From NCBI GenBank assembly GCA_023442085.1, contig JAEZMT010000127.1:1-25683 (forward strand): a DNA stretch of 25,683 nt. The letters are read 5' to 3'. The notes beneath the pieces were generated by a model. That model did not search any database, had not been told where the DNA came from, and saw nothing but the letters and a program-made list of their open reading frames with translations. Position numbers and translations under genes: made by a program. Position 1 is the first letter of the stretch. Every line of letters begins with the position of its first letter. This stretch comes from Pseudomonadota bacterium (GTDB lineage Bacteria; Pseudomonadota; Alphaproteobacteria; Rhizobiales; Xanthobacteraceae). Below, one piece after another: positions 1 to 6,996 of this stretch.

Positions 1-326
1 CCATCCAGCATGGTGCCGGTGAAGGTGCCATCCGCCTCCCGCCGCACGGTGTTCACCGCGCCCACCTTATCCCCGTCCCCCACCAGCCGGTCTACAATGC
101 CCGCCACCCGCGCCTTGTGCGGCGCCGTGACGATGAAGCCATCCAGATTGGCGATGGCCTTGAGGCCCGCCATCGCGGTTTCGAGCTCGTCGGGGCGGAT
201 GTGGATGGGCACGCAGGCGGCATCGATGCCGTGCTCGGCAAAATAGGCATTGAACACGAGCGGCGTGCGCACATGGCCGATGGGATCGCCGATGATGGCA
301 TAGAGGCGGGCGGTGCCGGCGACCAT
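1..326 (-). CDS. Shikimate dehydrogenase-like protein, N-terminal part (gene runs off the left edge)
   Basis: The first 108 residues of a shikimate/quinate dehydrogenase family protein are visible; the NADP-binding half lies outside the window. Family motifs seen are GDPIGH (residues 13-18), VTAPHK with the catalytic-type Lys71, GAVNTV (89-94) and an Asp-Gly near the end (TMLDG). The usual HSxSP substrate loop reads HVRTP here, so both serines that contact the shikimate carboxylate in AroE are replaced (Val19, Thr21). The Asn-Thr-Asp of the canonical NTDG motif reads Met-Leu-Asp. This suggests a paralogue acting on another substrate rather than housekeeping AroE. The ATG start is preceded by AAAGGAG at a good distance. 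It lies downstream of the binding-protein gene at 501-1493 on the same strand, but hairpins and its own candidate operator separate them. Confidence 0.85.
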   Translation of the reverse strand, partial: MVAGTARLYAIIGDPIGHVRTPLVFNAYFAEHGIDAACVPIHIRPDELETAMAGLKAIANLDGFIVTAPHKARVAGIVDRLVGDGDKVGAVNTVRREADGTFTGTMLD

Positions 327-339
327 GGGGGCTCCTTTG

Positions 340-355
340 GTAACTATCCGGTTAG
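340..355. promoter_or_regulatory. Candidate operator, GTAACTATCCGGTTAG
   Basis: This site lies just upstream of the ribosome binding site of the shikimate dehydrogenase-like gene. It matches the inverse complement of positions 1618-1633, upstream of the neighbouring binding-protein gene, at 14 of 16 bases. Its arms TAAC and GTTA are inverted. A common regulator for both genes is inferred. Confidence 0.4.
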
Positions 356-397
356 GTGGTTATCGCCGCGCGGGTCTGGCGCGATTTGGAACGGCTC

Positions 398-420
398 GGC
401 CCCCGCGCGCGGCGGGGGCC
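398..420. terminator. GC-rich stem-loop downstream of the binding-protein gene
   Basis: A 9-bp perfect stem (GGCCCCCGC with GCGGGGGCC) closes a 5-base loop. It is the last of three hairpins between the binding-protein stop and the next gene on the minus strand. It has no T tract, so it may be a Rho-assisted terminator or a transcript end stabiliser. Confidence 0.35.
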
Positions 421-461
421 TCGGCATCATTCGACTGACTCTCTCCCGGACGGCATCGATT

Positions 462-479
462 CCCCGGTGAAAACCGGGG
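462..479. terminator. Stem-loop, 7-bp stem with tetraloop
   Basis: CCCCGGT and ACCGGGG form a perfect 7-bp stem with a 4-base loop, 22 bases past the stop of the binding-protein gene on the minus strand. The position fits a terminator or 3' end stabiliser; the T tract is missing. Confidence 0.4.
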
Positions 480-504
480 CTGACAGCATCGATATCGCTG
501 TCAG
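480..504. terminator. Stem-loop overlapping the stop of the binding-protein gene
   Basis: CTGACAGC and GCTGTCAG pair perfectly across a 9-base loop and include the stop codon of the 501-1493 gene. With the two hairpins at 462-479 and 398-420 it makes a run of three stem-loops at this transcript end. Confidence 0.35.
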
Positions 505-1493
505 TTCGGGAGGAAGTCGTTGGTGTAGAACTTGGCGCCCTGGGCGGGGTCTAGCTCCACGCCGGAGTATTTGGTAAGAATATCCAAGGTTCCGGAAATA
601 TCCTTGGGGTCCGTCCAGAGCGGCGGCTTCTTCTCGGTGAGGGCGGTGTGGAGGAGCGGCAGGGTGACCGTCCAGCTGGCGAGAAGGGTCTCGCGTTTAC
701 CGGCCTTGGGGTTCACTTTCAGCATCGCATCCACGGCGGCTTCGGGATTCGACTTCGCCTCGGCGATGGACTTCTGCAAGGCGCGCAGGAAACGCTTGGC
801 GAGGTCCGGATTCTTCTCCAGAAGATCGGGCCGAACGATGACGGAGCCGTTCACGGTGTTGACGCCGAAGTCGGCGAAAAGCATGGCATAGACAGGCTTT
901 CCGGTGGCTTCCTCGATCAGCGGCTTCTGGTCGTTGACGTTGCCGAGGAGGAAGTCCGCCTGGCCGGAAATCACGGCGTTGCGCTTGGTGGCGGCATCGC
1001 CGGTGATCACCTTCACCTGGTTGTCCTGGATGCCGTTGACCTTCAGAAGTGCCGGCCACAGCTGGGAAAAACTGTCGCCGGGAGTATAGACGACAGTCTT
1101 TCCGATCATGTCCTTGGGGGTGCGGATGTTCTTGTCCGCGAAACCCTGCACGGCCATGGGGCTCTTCTGCAGCATGATGCCCACGGCCTTGATGGGCGCG
1201 CCCTTGACGGCGGCTTTTACCATGGTGCCGAAATCGGCGTAGCCGAACGTCGCGGAGCCCGCCGCCACCGCCTGGACGGTCGCGCCGGAGCCGCGCCCCT
1301 CCTCCACGGACAGCTCGATGCCCTCGGCCGGGAAGTATCCCTTCTCGATGCCAAGGTAGAACGGCGCATGCTCGCCGTAATTGTACCAGTTCAGCAGCAG
1401 CGTCACCTTGTCGGCAGCCGCGGCCGAAAGGGTGGTGCACAGAAGCACCGCCGCACCGCCAAGCCACGCGCCGAACCTCGCCTTGAGCGCCAT
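501..1493 (-). CDS. ABC transporter substrate-binding protein, THI5/NMT1 (SsuA/TauA) type
   Basis: A 330-residue periplasmic binding protein for an ABC importer. Residues 1-27 form a Sec signal peptide with cleavage around AAAA-DKV. The mature part opens with LLLNWYNYGEHAPFYLG and the following KGYF, a pattern typical of the NMT1/THI5 family that includes aromatic and sulphonate binders. The ATG start was chosen because GGGGAGGA precedes it at a good distance; the open frame extends 36 codons further upstream without another signal. No permease or ATPase gene lies next to it in the window, though they could lie beyond the left edge. It resembles the protein at 2679-3695, including a shared C-terminal TND segment, so the two are probable paralogues flanking a MarR regulator. 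The ligand is unknown. Confidence 0.9.
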   Translation of the reverse strand: MALKARFGAWLGGAAVLLCTTLSAAAADKVTLLLNWYNYGEHAPFYLGIEKGYFPAEGIELSVEEGRGSGATVQAVAAGSATFGYADFGTMVKAAVKGAPIKAVGIMLQKSPMAVQGFADKNIRTPKDMIGKTVVYTPGDSFSQLWPALLKVNGIQDNQVKVITGDAATKRNAVISGQADFLLGNVNDQKPLIEEATGKPVYAMLFADFGVNTVNGSVIVRPDLLEKNPDLAKRFLRALQKSIAEAKSNPEAAVDAMLKVNPKAGKRETLLASWTVTLPLLHTALTEKKPPLWTDPKDISGTLDILTKYSGVELDPAQGAKFYTNDFLPN

Positions 1494-1617
1494 CTTATCC
1501 TCCCCTTCCATCCGGCCCCTATCATGTGCGGGCCTTGTCGTGTCGCTCCCGCCCCCGCGTTGGCGCGCATCTGGGCGAGGCAGATCCCATCGGCGGGGCA
1601 AACCCGCCGCGAGTTAT

Positions 1618-1633
1618 CTAACCATATAGTTAC
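1618..1633. promoter_or_regulatory. Candidate operator, CTAACCATATAGTTAC
   Basis: The core TAACCATATAGTTA is a 14-base palindrome with one mismatched pair. It sits in the 228-base gap between the MarR gene and the binding-protein gene, about 125 bases before the latter's start. A close copy (14 of 16) lies at 340-355. Rare A+T-rich sequence in this GC-rich region supports a regulatory role. The cognate regulator could be the adjacent MarR protein. Confidence 0.45.
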
Positions 1634-1721
1634 GTCCGCTCCGCGACGTGTCAAATGGAGGTGTTCAAACTTTCCCCATCGTCAGCCGCAGATGACGACC
1701 GCCGGCGCCCCCGACCGTCGC

Positions 1722-2411
1722 TCAGTCCTCGCCCGGCGCGCGGCGGCGGCGGACCTTGAAATCGGCCTTCAGCTCGGCGCGGCTGTAGTGGTTGTTGCCT
1801 TCCACCAGCTGCGTCAGCATCGCGAGAAAGGCGGAGCGGTATTCCGGATCGAGCGGCTCGAGAAGGCGCTGCTGGGCGCGGACCATGGCTTCGTACATCT
1901 CGCCGACCAGCGTTCGGCCCTCATCGGTGAGGAAGGCGTTCATGGCGCGCCGGTCCGTCTCCGAGCGCTCCCGGCGGACGAGGCCGCGCTCGGCAAGGCG
2001 CTCCAGCACGTCGGCGACATTGGTGCGGTCTATGCCCACCTCGACGCCGATGGTGCGCTGGTCGCTGCCGGAATGCTGGAGCAGCGTGGTCATGAGGCCG
2101 TATTGCACGGGGGTAATGTTGAAAGCCTTGCACTCCTCCAGGAAGATGGCGGAGTGAATCTGATGCAGCCGGCGCACCAGATAGCCGGGCCGCTCCCAGA
2201 GCGGCATGGAGGGGGACGAAGCGCCGGCGGCATCGTGGGTAACAGCCGCCTCGCGCAAGGTAGCTTCCGCATCGCGGCCCTGCGCGTCCGGAATTGGGAC
2301 ATCCCGGCCCTGGACGGGATCGGCACCCCGGATCTTCCGCCCCGCGCCCGGCCGACGCGCCCCCTTCCGACCCCGCGCCGAAGTTGCGTCCACGGCGCCG
2401 GAAGCCGTCAT
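1722..2411 (-). CDS. MarR-family transcriptional regulator with a basic N-terminal extension
   Basis: A 229-residue protein. Residues 75-205 make a MarR winged helix: helix-turn-helix around 118-140 (IGVEVGIDRTNVADVLERLA) and wing with the family signature DRRAMNAFLTDEGR (153-166). MarR proteins bind palindromes as dimers and usually release on binding an aromatic ligand. Residues 1-68 are an unusual extension, rich in Arg, Gly and Ala (RGRKGARRPGAGRK), resembling an AT-hook. The ATG start has AAGGGGA upstream. An alternative ATG 30 bases earlier has GAGGA only three bases away. It is divergent from the binding protein at 2679 and near the oxygenase operon, so it is the obvious local regulator. 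Its ligand is not readable. Confidence 0.9.
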   Translation of the reverse strand: MTASGAVDATSARGRKGARRPGAGRKIRGADPVQGRDVPIPDAQGRDAEATLREAAVTHDAAGASSPSMPLWERPGYLVRRLHQIHSAIFLEECKAFNITPVQYGLMTTLLQHSGSDQRTIGVEVGIDRTNVADVLERLAERGLVRRERSETDRRAMNAFLTDEGRTLVGEMYEAMVRAQQRLLEPLDPEYRSAFLAMLTQLVEGNNHYSRAELKADFKVRRRRAPGED

Positions 2412-2678
2412 GTCGTTCCCCTTCAAGGCCTCACCCTTCATCTTCCTCAAGCGCCGGCCCGCAACGGCACGAGCCCGCATGATGCCTTGGCCGGAAGGAA
2501 TGGGAGCACACTCACCGGCGCGCCGGCAAGCGCCAGCAGCTATTGTCGAATCCCGACTTGGAAGGGCCTTCCCAGCAGGGGCACGTTTCGTGCAGTGTAC
2601 CACATTGTACCGCGCTCGATACGAGCTTTTCCCGTGAGGCAAGCACACTGGAATAGCTACCAGAAAAGGATCAACCCG
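2412..2678. promoter_or_regulatory. Divergent promoter region between the MarR gene and the second binding protein
   Basis: This 267-base gap should carry promoters for both directions. It holds CAGTGTACC at 2593-2601, a direct repeat TGTACC at 2596-2601 and 2606-2611 (10-base period, one helical turn), and a small hairpin followed by TTTT at 2614-2630. No convincing -35/-10 pair could be assigned by eye. The repeated TGTACC is a candidate binding site for the MarR protein. Confidence 0.5.
2614..2630 (+). terminator. Short hairpin with T run in the leader of the second binding-protein gene
   Basis: GCTCG-ATA-CGAGC is a perfect 5-bp stem with a 3-base loop followed directly by TTTT. It sits 49 bases before the start of the downstream gene. 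It could be a weak attenuator for plus-strand transcripts, or simply an operator palindrome. The stem is short. Confidence 0.3.
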
Positions 2679-3695
2679 ATGTTTGGACTGTCTGCCCCGG
2701 CCCTCCTTGCATCAATTGTAGGCTGTATGCTGACTATCTTACCGGCACATGCAGCGGATGCGATCCGTGTCCGGCTGGATTGGACGCCGTGGGGCGTTCA
2801 CGCCCCCTTCCACCTTGCCGCGAAGAAAGGATTGTTCGCCGCCAACGGTCTTGATGTGGAGCTGGTGGATGGTAACGGCTCCGTGTCCACCGTTCAGATC
2901 GTCGGCAATGGCGAGTACGACGTGGGCCATGCCGCGCTCGCGCCCATGGCCATCGCCCGCGCCAAGGGCCTGAACGTGAAGGCCATCGCCGGCTTCGTGC
3001 GCCAGAACGACATCGGCCTTCTGGTTCCGAAGGACAGCGGCATAACCGGCCCGGCCGAGCTGAAGGGCAAGAAGCTCGCCTTCACCGCCGGCTCGCTCGA
3101 AGCTCCCTTCATCGATCGCTTCCTGGCCGCCGGCGGACTGAAGCGCTCAGACGTGGAACTTATCGCCGTGGATGCCTCCGCCAAGGGCGGCACCTACATG
3201 GCCGGGCGCTCGGACGGGGTCTTCTCCACCGTGCCCTTCATCCTGCCCGTGGTGAATTCCCAGCGCCCGTCCAGCACCATCAACTTCACCACCTATGGCC
3301 TGACCTTCCCGAGCTTCGGCCTGTTCGCCACCGAGAAGAGCATCGCGGCCAAGACCGACGCGCTGCGCCGCTTCTCCAGCGTCGTGGCGGGCATGTGGAC
3401 CTACATCATGGACGGGCACGAGGACGAGGCGGTCGCCGCCATCATCGAGGCCCGGCCGAACGCCAAGCTCAATCCCGCCATCCTGCGCCAGCAGATCGAC
3501 GTGCTGAAGGGCTTCGTCTCCACCCCCGCCACCAAGGACAAGCCCATGGGCATTATGGCCGAGGCCGACTGGCGGCAGGGGCTGGATGTTCTCGCGGACG
3601 GCAGTCTCGTCCCGGCCGGTCAGACTGCGCCGGACTTCTTCACCAACGACCTGATCGATACCGCTCTTTCGGCACGGGTCGCATCCGGCAAGTAG
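2679..3695 (+). CDS. ABC transporter substrate-binding protein, THI5/NMT1 type (second copy)
   Basis: A 338-residue binding protein of the same family as the one at 501-1493. The N-terminus is hydrophobic with probable signal peptidase I cleavage after AHA (residue 25). The mature start VRLDWTPWGVHAPFHLA with KKGLF matches the NMT1/THI5 pattern, and the C-terminus FFTNDLID mirrors FYTNDFLPN of its paralogue. ATG is preceded by AAAAGGA; the much longer upstream open frame on this strand is antisense to real genes and is not coding. The gene stands alone, divergent from the MarR gene, with no transporter partners nearby. It may share a permease encoded elsewhere, or act as a ligand sensor. Ligand unknown; an aromatic acid is a guess from context. 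Confidence 0.9.
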   Translation: MFGLSAPALLASIVGCMLTILPAHAADAIRVRLDWTPWGVHAPFHLAAKKGLFAANGLDVELVDGNGSVSTVQIVGNGEYDVGHAALAPMAIARAKGLNVKAIAGFVRQNDIGLLVPKDSGITGPAELKGKKLAFTAGSLEAPFIDRFLAAGGLKRSDVELIAVDASAKGGTYMAGRSDGVFSTVPFILPVVNSQRPSSTINFTTYGLTFPSFGLFATEKSIAAKTDALRRFSSVVAGMWTYIMDGHEDEAVAAIIEARPNAKLNPAILRQQIDVLKGFVSTPATKDKPMGIMAEADWRQGLDVLADGSLVPAGQTAPDFFTNDLIDTALSARVASGK

Positions 3696-3711
3696 GCCCT
3701 CAACACAGACA

Positions 3712-3741
3712 CGCCCGCGGCCGGTGCGCCGGACGCGGGCG
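3712..3741. terminator. Stem-loop between convergent genes
   Basis: CGCCCGCG and CGCGGGCG form a perfect 8-bp stem over a 14-base loop in the 86-base gap between the convergent binding-protein and amidase genes. It lacks a T tract. Confidence 0.4.
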
Positions 3742-3756
3742 TTGGCGGCACTCGAA

Positions 3757-3779
3757 CTCGGGCCGGTTGCAGGCCCGAG
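3757..3779. terminator. Stem-loop between convergent genes, likely bidirectional
   Basis: CTCGGGCC and GGCCCGAG form a perfect 8-bp stem with a 7-base loop, ending three bases before the amidase stop codon. Together with 3712-3741 it forms a double hairpin between two genes that end towards each other. The role as bidirectional terminator is inferred from position. Confidence 0.45.
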
Positions 3780-3781
3780 CG

Positions 3782-5203
3782 TCAGTCCTGAATTTCGACC
3801 GCCGGACATTCGGGCGCCGGCATCTCTGCCGCGAACTGCGCGGCAGCGGACAGCAGCGCCATATCGTGGTTCCATCTCCCCACCAGTTGCACGCCGAGAG
3901 GCCCGCCATTCTCCGCAAGCCCGACGGGCAGCGCGAGGGCGGGGTGACCCGAAAGGTCGAAGAGCGACAAAGGCGAAGTCCACTCCGCCCGCAGCGGCCC
4001 GACGGCTTCGCCGTCGATCACCAGGGGCGCCGACAGGTCGAAATCGGCGGCCACCAGCGGGGCGGAGAGGCAGGGGGTGAGAATGAAATCATATTGCGCG
4101 AACTTCGCCTGCACCCCACGGAACAGCTGGGCACGGGCCACCTGGGCGCGCATCAGGTCGAGCGACGTGAAGCCCCGCGCCGCCTCTATTCCAGCCCTGA
4201 GCGCCGGCGACAGCCGCGCGAAATCCTCTGCGGCGGTCGAAGCAAATCGCAGCGCCCAGTTCGTCTGCTGCAGGGTGCTCCAGATGGGATCGGGCGCAGC
4301 GAGGGCATAATCCTCCTCCACCACCTCGGCGCCCAGCCGCTCCAGCACGCGCACCGCAGCACGGGTCGCCGCCTCCACCTCACGGGCGACACGGGCATTC
4401 CCAGCACGCATCCACAGAAGAACCCGCGCGCCTTCGAGGCCGCCGCCGGTTGCAGCGAGCGGTGGCGCGCGCAGGCTCCAGGGATCGGCCGGCGACGGTC
4501 CGGCGACCACCGGCAGGGTTGCCGCGATATCGGCGACGCTGCGGCCGATCAGACCGAGATGGATAAAGCTGCCGAAGGCATCCGGCACCCGCTCGTGCGG
4601 CACGAGGCCCAGCGTCGGCTTGAAGCCGTAGGTGCCCGTGGCGGCGGCCGGCAGGCGGCTGGAGCAGCCGGCGTCGGTCGCGAGCGTCACCGGCGTCACC
4701 CCGAGCGCGACGCTCGTCCCGGCCCCGGAGGACGAGCCGCCGCAGGTGAGGCCCGCCGCGAACGGGTTCAGCGTCAGCCCGGTGAGGGGCGAGGAGCCCA
4801 GCGGCGAATGGGCAAATTCCGTCGTCGTCGTCTTTCCGATGACGATACCCCCGGCGGCCCGGAGCCGGGCCACGGCCGCGATATCCGATGCCGCTGGCAC
4901 GGCCTCGGCGAACAGCTGCGATCCCCAGCGCGTGGGCAGTCCGGCGCAGTCCAGAATGTCCTTCACGGCGATCGGGACGCCCGCGAGCGGACCCGGCGTC
5001 TCGCCGGCGGCGATGCGCGCGTCCATGTCCGCCGCCGCCGCGCTCGCGCCCACGCCATCGAGCGCGGCGAAGCAATTGTACCCCGCCTGCGCCGCCTCCG
5101 CGCGGGCCAGGGCCGCGTCCACCGTCTCGCTCACCCGCCGCGTTCCGGCGGCATGGGCTGCAGCGAGGCGTGCGACCTCGCCTCCTTGTGCAATCGCGTC
5201 CAT
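3782..5203 (-). CDS. Amidase (amidase signature family)
   Basis: A 473-residue amidase-signature hydrolase, normal length for the family. The Ser-cisSer-Lys triad is visible: Lys81 in GVPIAVKD, cis-Ser158 in CGGSSSGAG and nucleophile Ser181 in TDAGCSSRLPAA. In the last motif the usual Gly-Gly-Ser-Ile-Arg reads Gly-Cys-Ser-Ser-Arg, which keeps the nucleophile. These enzymes hydrolyse carboxamides to acid and ammonia. ATG at 5203 lies two bases after the oxygenase beta-subunit stop (TGAGCATG), suggesting translational coupling; a GTG 18 bases upstream is an alternative start. Being last in the oxygenase operon, it may release an aromatic acid from an amide or process an amide intermediate. No GatB or GatC partner is nearby, so a tRNA amidotransferase role is unlikely. 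Confidence 0.88.
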   Translation of the reverse strand: MDAIAQGGEVARLAAAHAAGTRRVSETVDAALARAEAAQAGYNCFAALDGVGASAAAADMDARIAAGETPGPLAGVPIAVKDILDCAGLPTRWGSQLFAEAVPAASDIAAVARLRAAGGIVIGKTTTTEFAHSPLGSSPLTGLTLNPFAAGLTCGGSSSGAGTSVALGVTPVTLATDAGCSSRLPAAATGTYGFKPTLGLVPHERVPDAFGSFIHLGLIGRSVADIAATLPVVAGPSPADPWSLRAPPLAATGGGLEGARVLLWMRAGNARVAREVEAATRAAVRVLERLGAEVVEEDYALAAPDPIWSTLQQTNWALRFASTAAEDFARLSPALRAGIEAARGFTSLDLMRAQVARAQLFRGVQAKFAQYDFILTPCLSAPLVAADFDLSAPLVIDGEAVGPLRAEWTSPLSLFDLSGHPALALPVGLAENGGPLGVQLVGRWNHDMALLSAAAQFAAEMPAPECPAVEIQD

Positions 5204-5205
5204 GC

Positions 5206-5727
5206 TCAAACCGGGATGCACAGAGCGTTGTCGATGAGCAGGCTGTCGTAGACGCAGATGCGCGAGGCGAGCTTCAGCCCGCCCTCCTCCCGCACGAAAC
5301 GGTCGATGTAGCGGCCCACCTGGTGGATGGTCGCGTCCGGCCGGTCGAACAGCACCTGGAACACCACATAGTTCGCAGTGGCGTCGATGCTGCCGTCAGC
5401 CGCCTCGGCGACCTTCAGGTTGCCCACCATGTGCCGCAGGTAGCGCGGCGCGAACATGGCGGTCTTCTCCAGCGCGAACGCCCGGTCGCGGATCATGCCG
5501 CGATTTTCGCAATAGATCAGGCCCACCGGGAGCTTCCGGTCATAGTTCTCGCGCGAGATGATGTTGTAGAAGCCGTTGACGGTGAACATCTCGGCCCAAT
5601 CCGCCAGCCGCTGCTGGTCGAGGGCGGAGGCATAGGCCTCGTTGAAGGCTTCCACCTCCGCCTTCAACAGCAGGGCATCGATCAGATCTTCACGGGAGGG
5701 CGCGGTAGCGCTTGAAGGGTTCAGCAT
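5206..5727 (-). CDS. Aromatic ring-hydroxylating oxygenase, beta (small) subunit
   Basis: A 173-residue protein of the ring-hydroxylating oxygenase beta-subunit family (NTF2/SnoaL-like cone fold). Features seen: FNEAYASALDQQRLADWAEMF near the start, then the R-x-L-R-H segment (APRYLRHMVGN) and a C-terminal YIDRFVREEGGLKLASR strand pair. Beta subunits assemble with alpha into hexamers or related complexes and have mainly a structural role. A strong GAGGAGG precedes ATG, and the gene starts 12 bases after the end of the alpha-subunit frame, so it is co-transcribed with it. The length is normal for the family. Confidence 0.9.
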   Translation of the reverse strand: MLNPSSATAPSREDLIDALLLKAEVEAFNEAYASALDQQRLADWAEMFTVNGFYNIISRENYDRKLPVGLIYCENRGMIRDRAFALEKTAMFAPRYLRHMVGNLKVAEAADGSIDATANYVVFQVLFDRPDATIHQVGRYIDRFVREEGGLKLASRICVYDSLLIDNALCIPV

Positions 5728-5739
5728 GTTCGCGCCTCC

Positions 5740-6996
5740 TCAGGCGATGCCCATGGCGTCGCGCCAGTGGCGATACATGGCGCGGATGGCGGCTTCCGAA
5801 ATCAGCGTGTCGGCGGTGCCCGCCTCGGTGCCGGGATCGAGCTTCACCAGATGTTCGCCGCCCGGCACACCGATCATGCCGTCTTGCACGAACTTGATGG
5901 CCTCGTTGTCCTCCAGCCCGAGAAAACCCGCAGGCCCCATGAGGTTGCCCTGGCGCAGCCGATGGCGAGTCATCTCCTCGTCGTCGCCCTCGAAGCCGAA
6001 CATGGTCCATTTCATGATGAACTCGTTCGGCCCGGTGGGCACGATGTGGCGGATGCCCAGCGTGTTCATTTCCCGCTGCACGATCAGGTTCGGCCAGATG
6101 GTCGCCATGGTGACGGACCACGGGCTGTCGAACTCGTCGATGAAGTCCATGAAGCGGGGTTCCTCGAGGGTCATGCCCTCCTTGTAGGCCCGCATCTCCT
6201 TCTTCTTGTCCTCGGACACGATGGCATCCGACTTGGCCGAAGCCATCACCCCGTGCCGCCCGGAGGGATCCGCCAGCATCAAAGACTTGTTGCCCGCCAC
6301 GAGGAGGCCGAACGTGACCAGGAAGGTGTGCAGCAGGGTCGCGTGATAGGGGTCCTTGAGGTTCTCGTGATAGAGCTTCCAGTTGCCCGGCAGGCTGTGG
6401 CGATAGTGGCCCAGCAGCTTGGGCTTGCGGCCGTCGAAGGTGGCCTCGAACTCGCGCAGTACCTCGGGGCCGAGATAGTCCGGGAAGCTCTCCATGTCTT
6501 CGACGTAAGAGGCGAAGACCACGCCGCGATGGGTGGTGACATTGAGTTGCTTCAGACCGTGGTCAGCGGGCTTGAAATCCTTCGGCATCCCGCCCTTGCC
6601 ATCCACCCCGCGGCGGAAGGGGACGCCCACGAGGTTGCCCTTCAGGTCATACGACCACTGGTGATAGGGGCAGACGAACTCCTTGGCGTTGCCGGACAAA
6701 TCCCGGCAGAACTCAGCCGCGCGATGGGCGCAGCGGTTCTCGAAGACGTGGATCGTCCCGTCTTCCGCGCGGGCGACCACCACGGGGGTCGGGCCGACAT
6801 TGGAGCGGATGAAATCGCCGGGATTTTCGATCTCGCATTCCAGCGCGACGAAATTCCAGGTGCGCCCGTGGAAGATGCGCTCCACCTCGCGCTGGTACAC
6901 GGTTTCGTCCGTATAGACCCAGTCGGGGATGATGGAGAGGCCTTCATCGGGCCACACATATTTCTTCGTGAACTGGACGTCGGGGCTCGCGCTCAT
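5740..6996 (-). CDS. Ring-hydroxylating oxygenase alpha subunit (likely separate translation start inside the fused frame)
   Basis: Same DNA as the C-terminal part of the fused frame, listed because it may be made on its own. From ATG at 6996, 418 residues give a standard-length alpha subunit. The Rieske [2Fe-2S] site is Cys89-His91 and Cys109-His112; the mononuclear iron site is His218 and His223 with bridging Asp215, and probable third ligand Asp363 in LEDNE. The opening (WPDEGLSIIPDWVYTD) recalls salicylate 5-hydroxylase and three-component anthranilate dioxygenase large subunits, by memory only. GAGGAGG lies seven bases before the ATG. The enzyme would hydroxylate an aromatic ring using O2 and electrons from the ferredoxin-reductase modules encoded just upstream. 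The substrate is unknown. Confidence 0.75.
   Translation of the reverse strand: MSASPDVQFTKKYVWPDEGLSIIPDWVYTDETVYQREVERIFHGRTWNFVALECEIENPGDFIRSNVGPTPVVVARAEDGTIHVFENRCAHRAAEFCRDLSGNAKEFVCPYHQWSYDLKGNLVGVPFRRGVDGKGGMPKDFKPADHGLKQLNVTTHRGVVFASYVEDMESFPDYLGPEVLREFEATFDGRKPKLLGHYRHSLPGNWKLYHENLKDPYHATLLHTFLVTFGLLVAGNKSLMLADPSGRHGVMASAKSDAIVSEDKKKEMRAYKEGMTLEEPRFMDFIDEFDSPWSVTMATIWPNLIVQREMNTLGIRHIVPTGPNEFIMKWTMFGFEGDDEEMTRHRLRQGNLMGPAGFLGLEDNEAIKFVQDGMIGVPGGEHLVKLDPGTEAGTADTLISEAAIRAMYRHWRDAMGIA

Noticed and set aside
648..2678. Very long plus-strand open frame running into the second binding-protein gene
   Set aside because: It is antisense to the first binding protein and the MarR gene, both with clear family motifs. 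High GC makes stops rare; the true start is ATG 2679 with AAAAGGA.
2715..2726. Lipoprotein box (IVGC) in the second binding protein
   Set aside because: The residues before it have no positive charge, and a good signal peptidase I site (AHA) follows; lipoprotein processing is less likely.
3751..3780. tRNA-like arm (TCGAACTC next to a stem)
   Set aside because: No cloverleaf, acceptor stem or anticodon arm could be built; it is the inter-gene hairpin.
3395..5251. Plus-strand open frame across the binding-protein end and the amidase
   Set aside because: It covers two well-supported genes in another frame or strand and crosses a terminator-like double hairpin.
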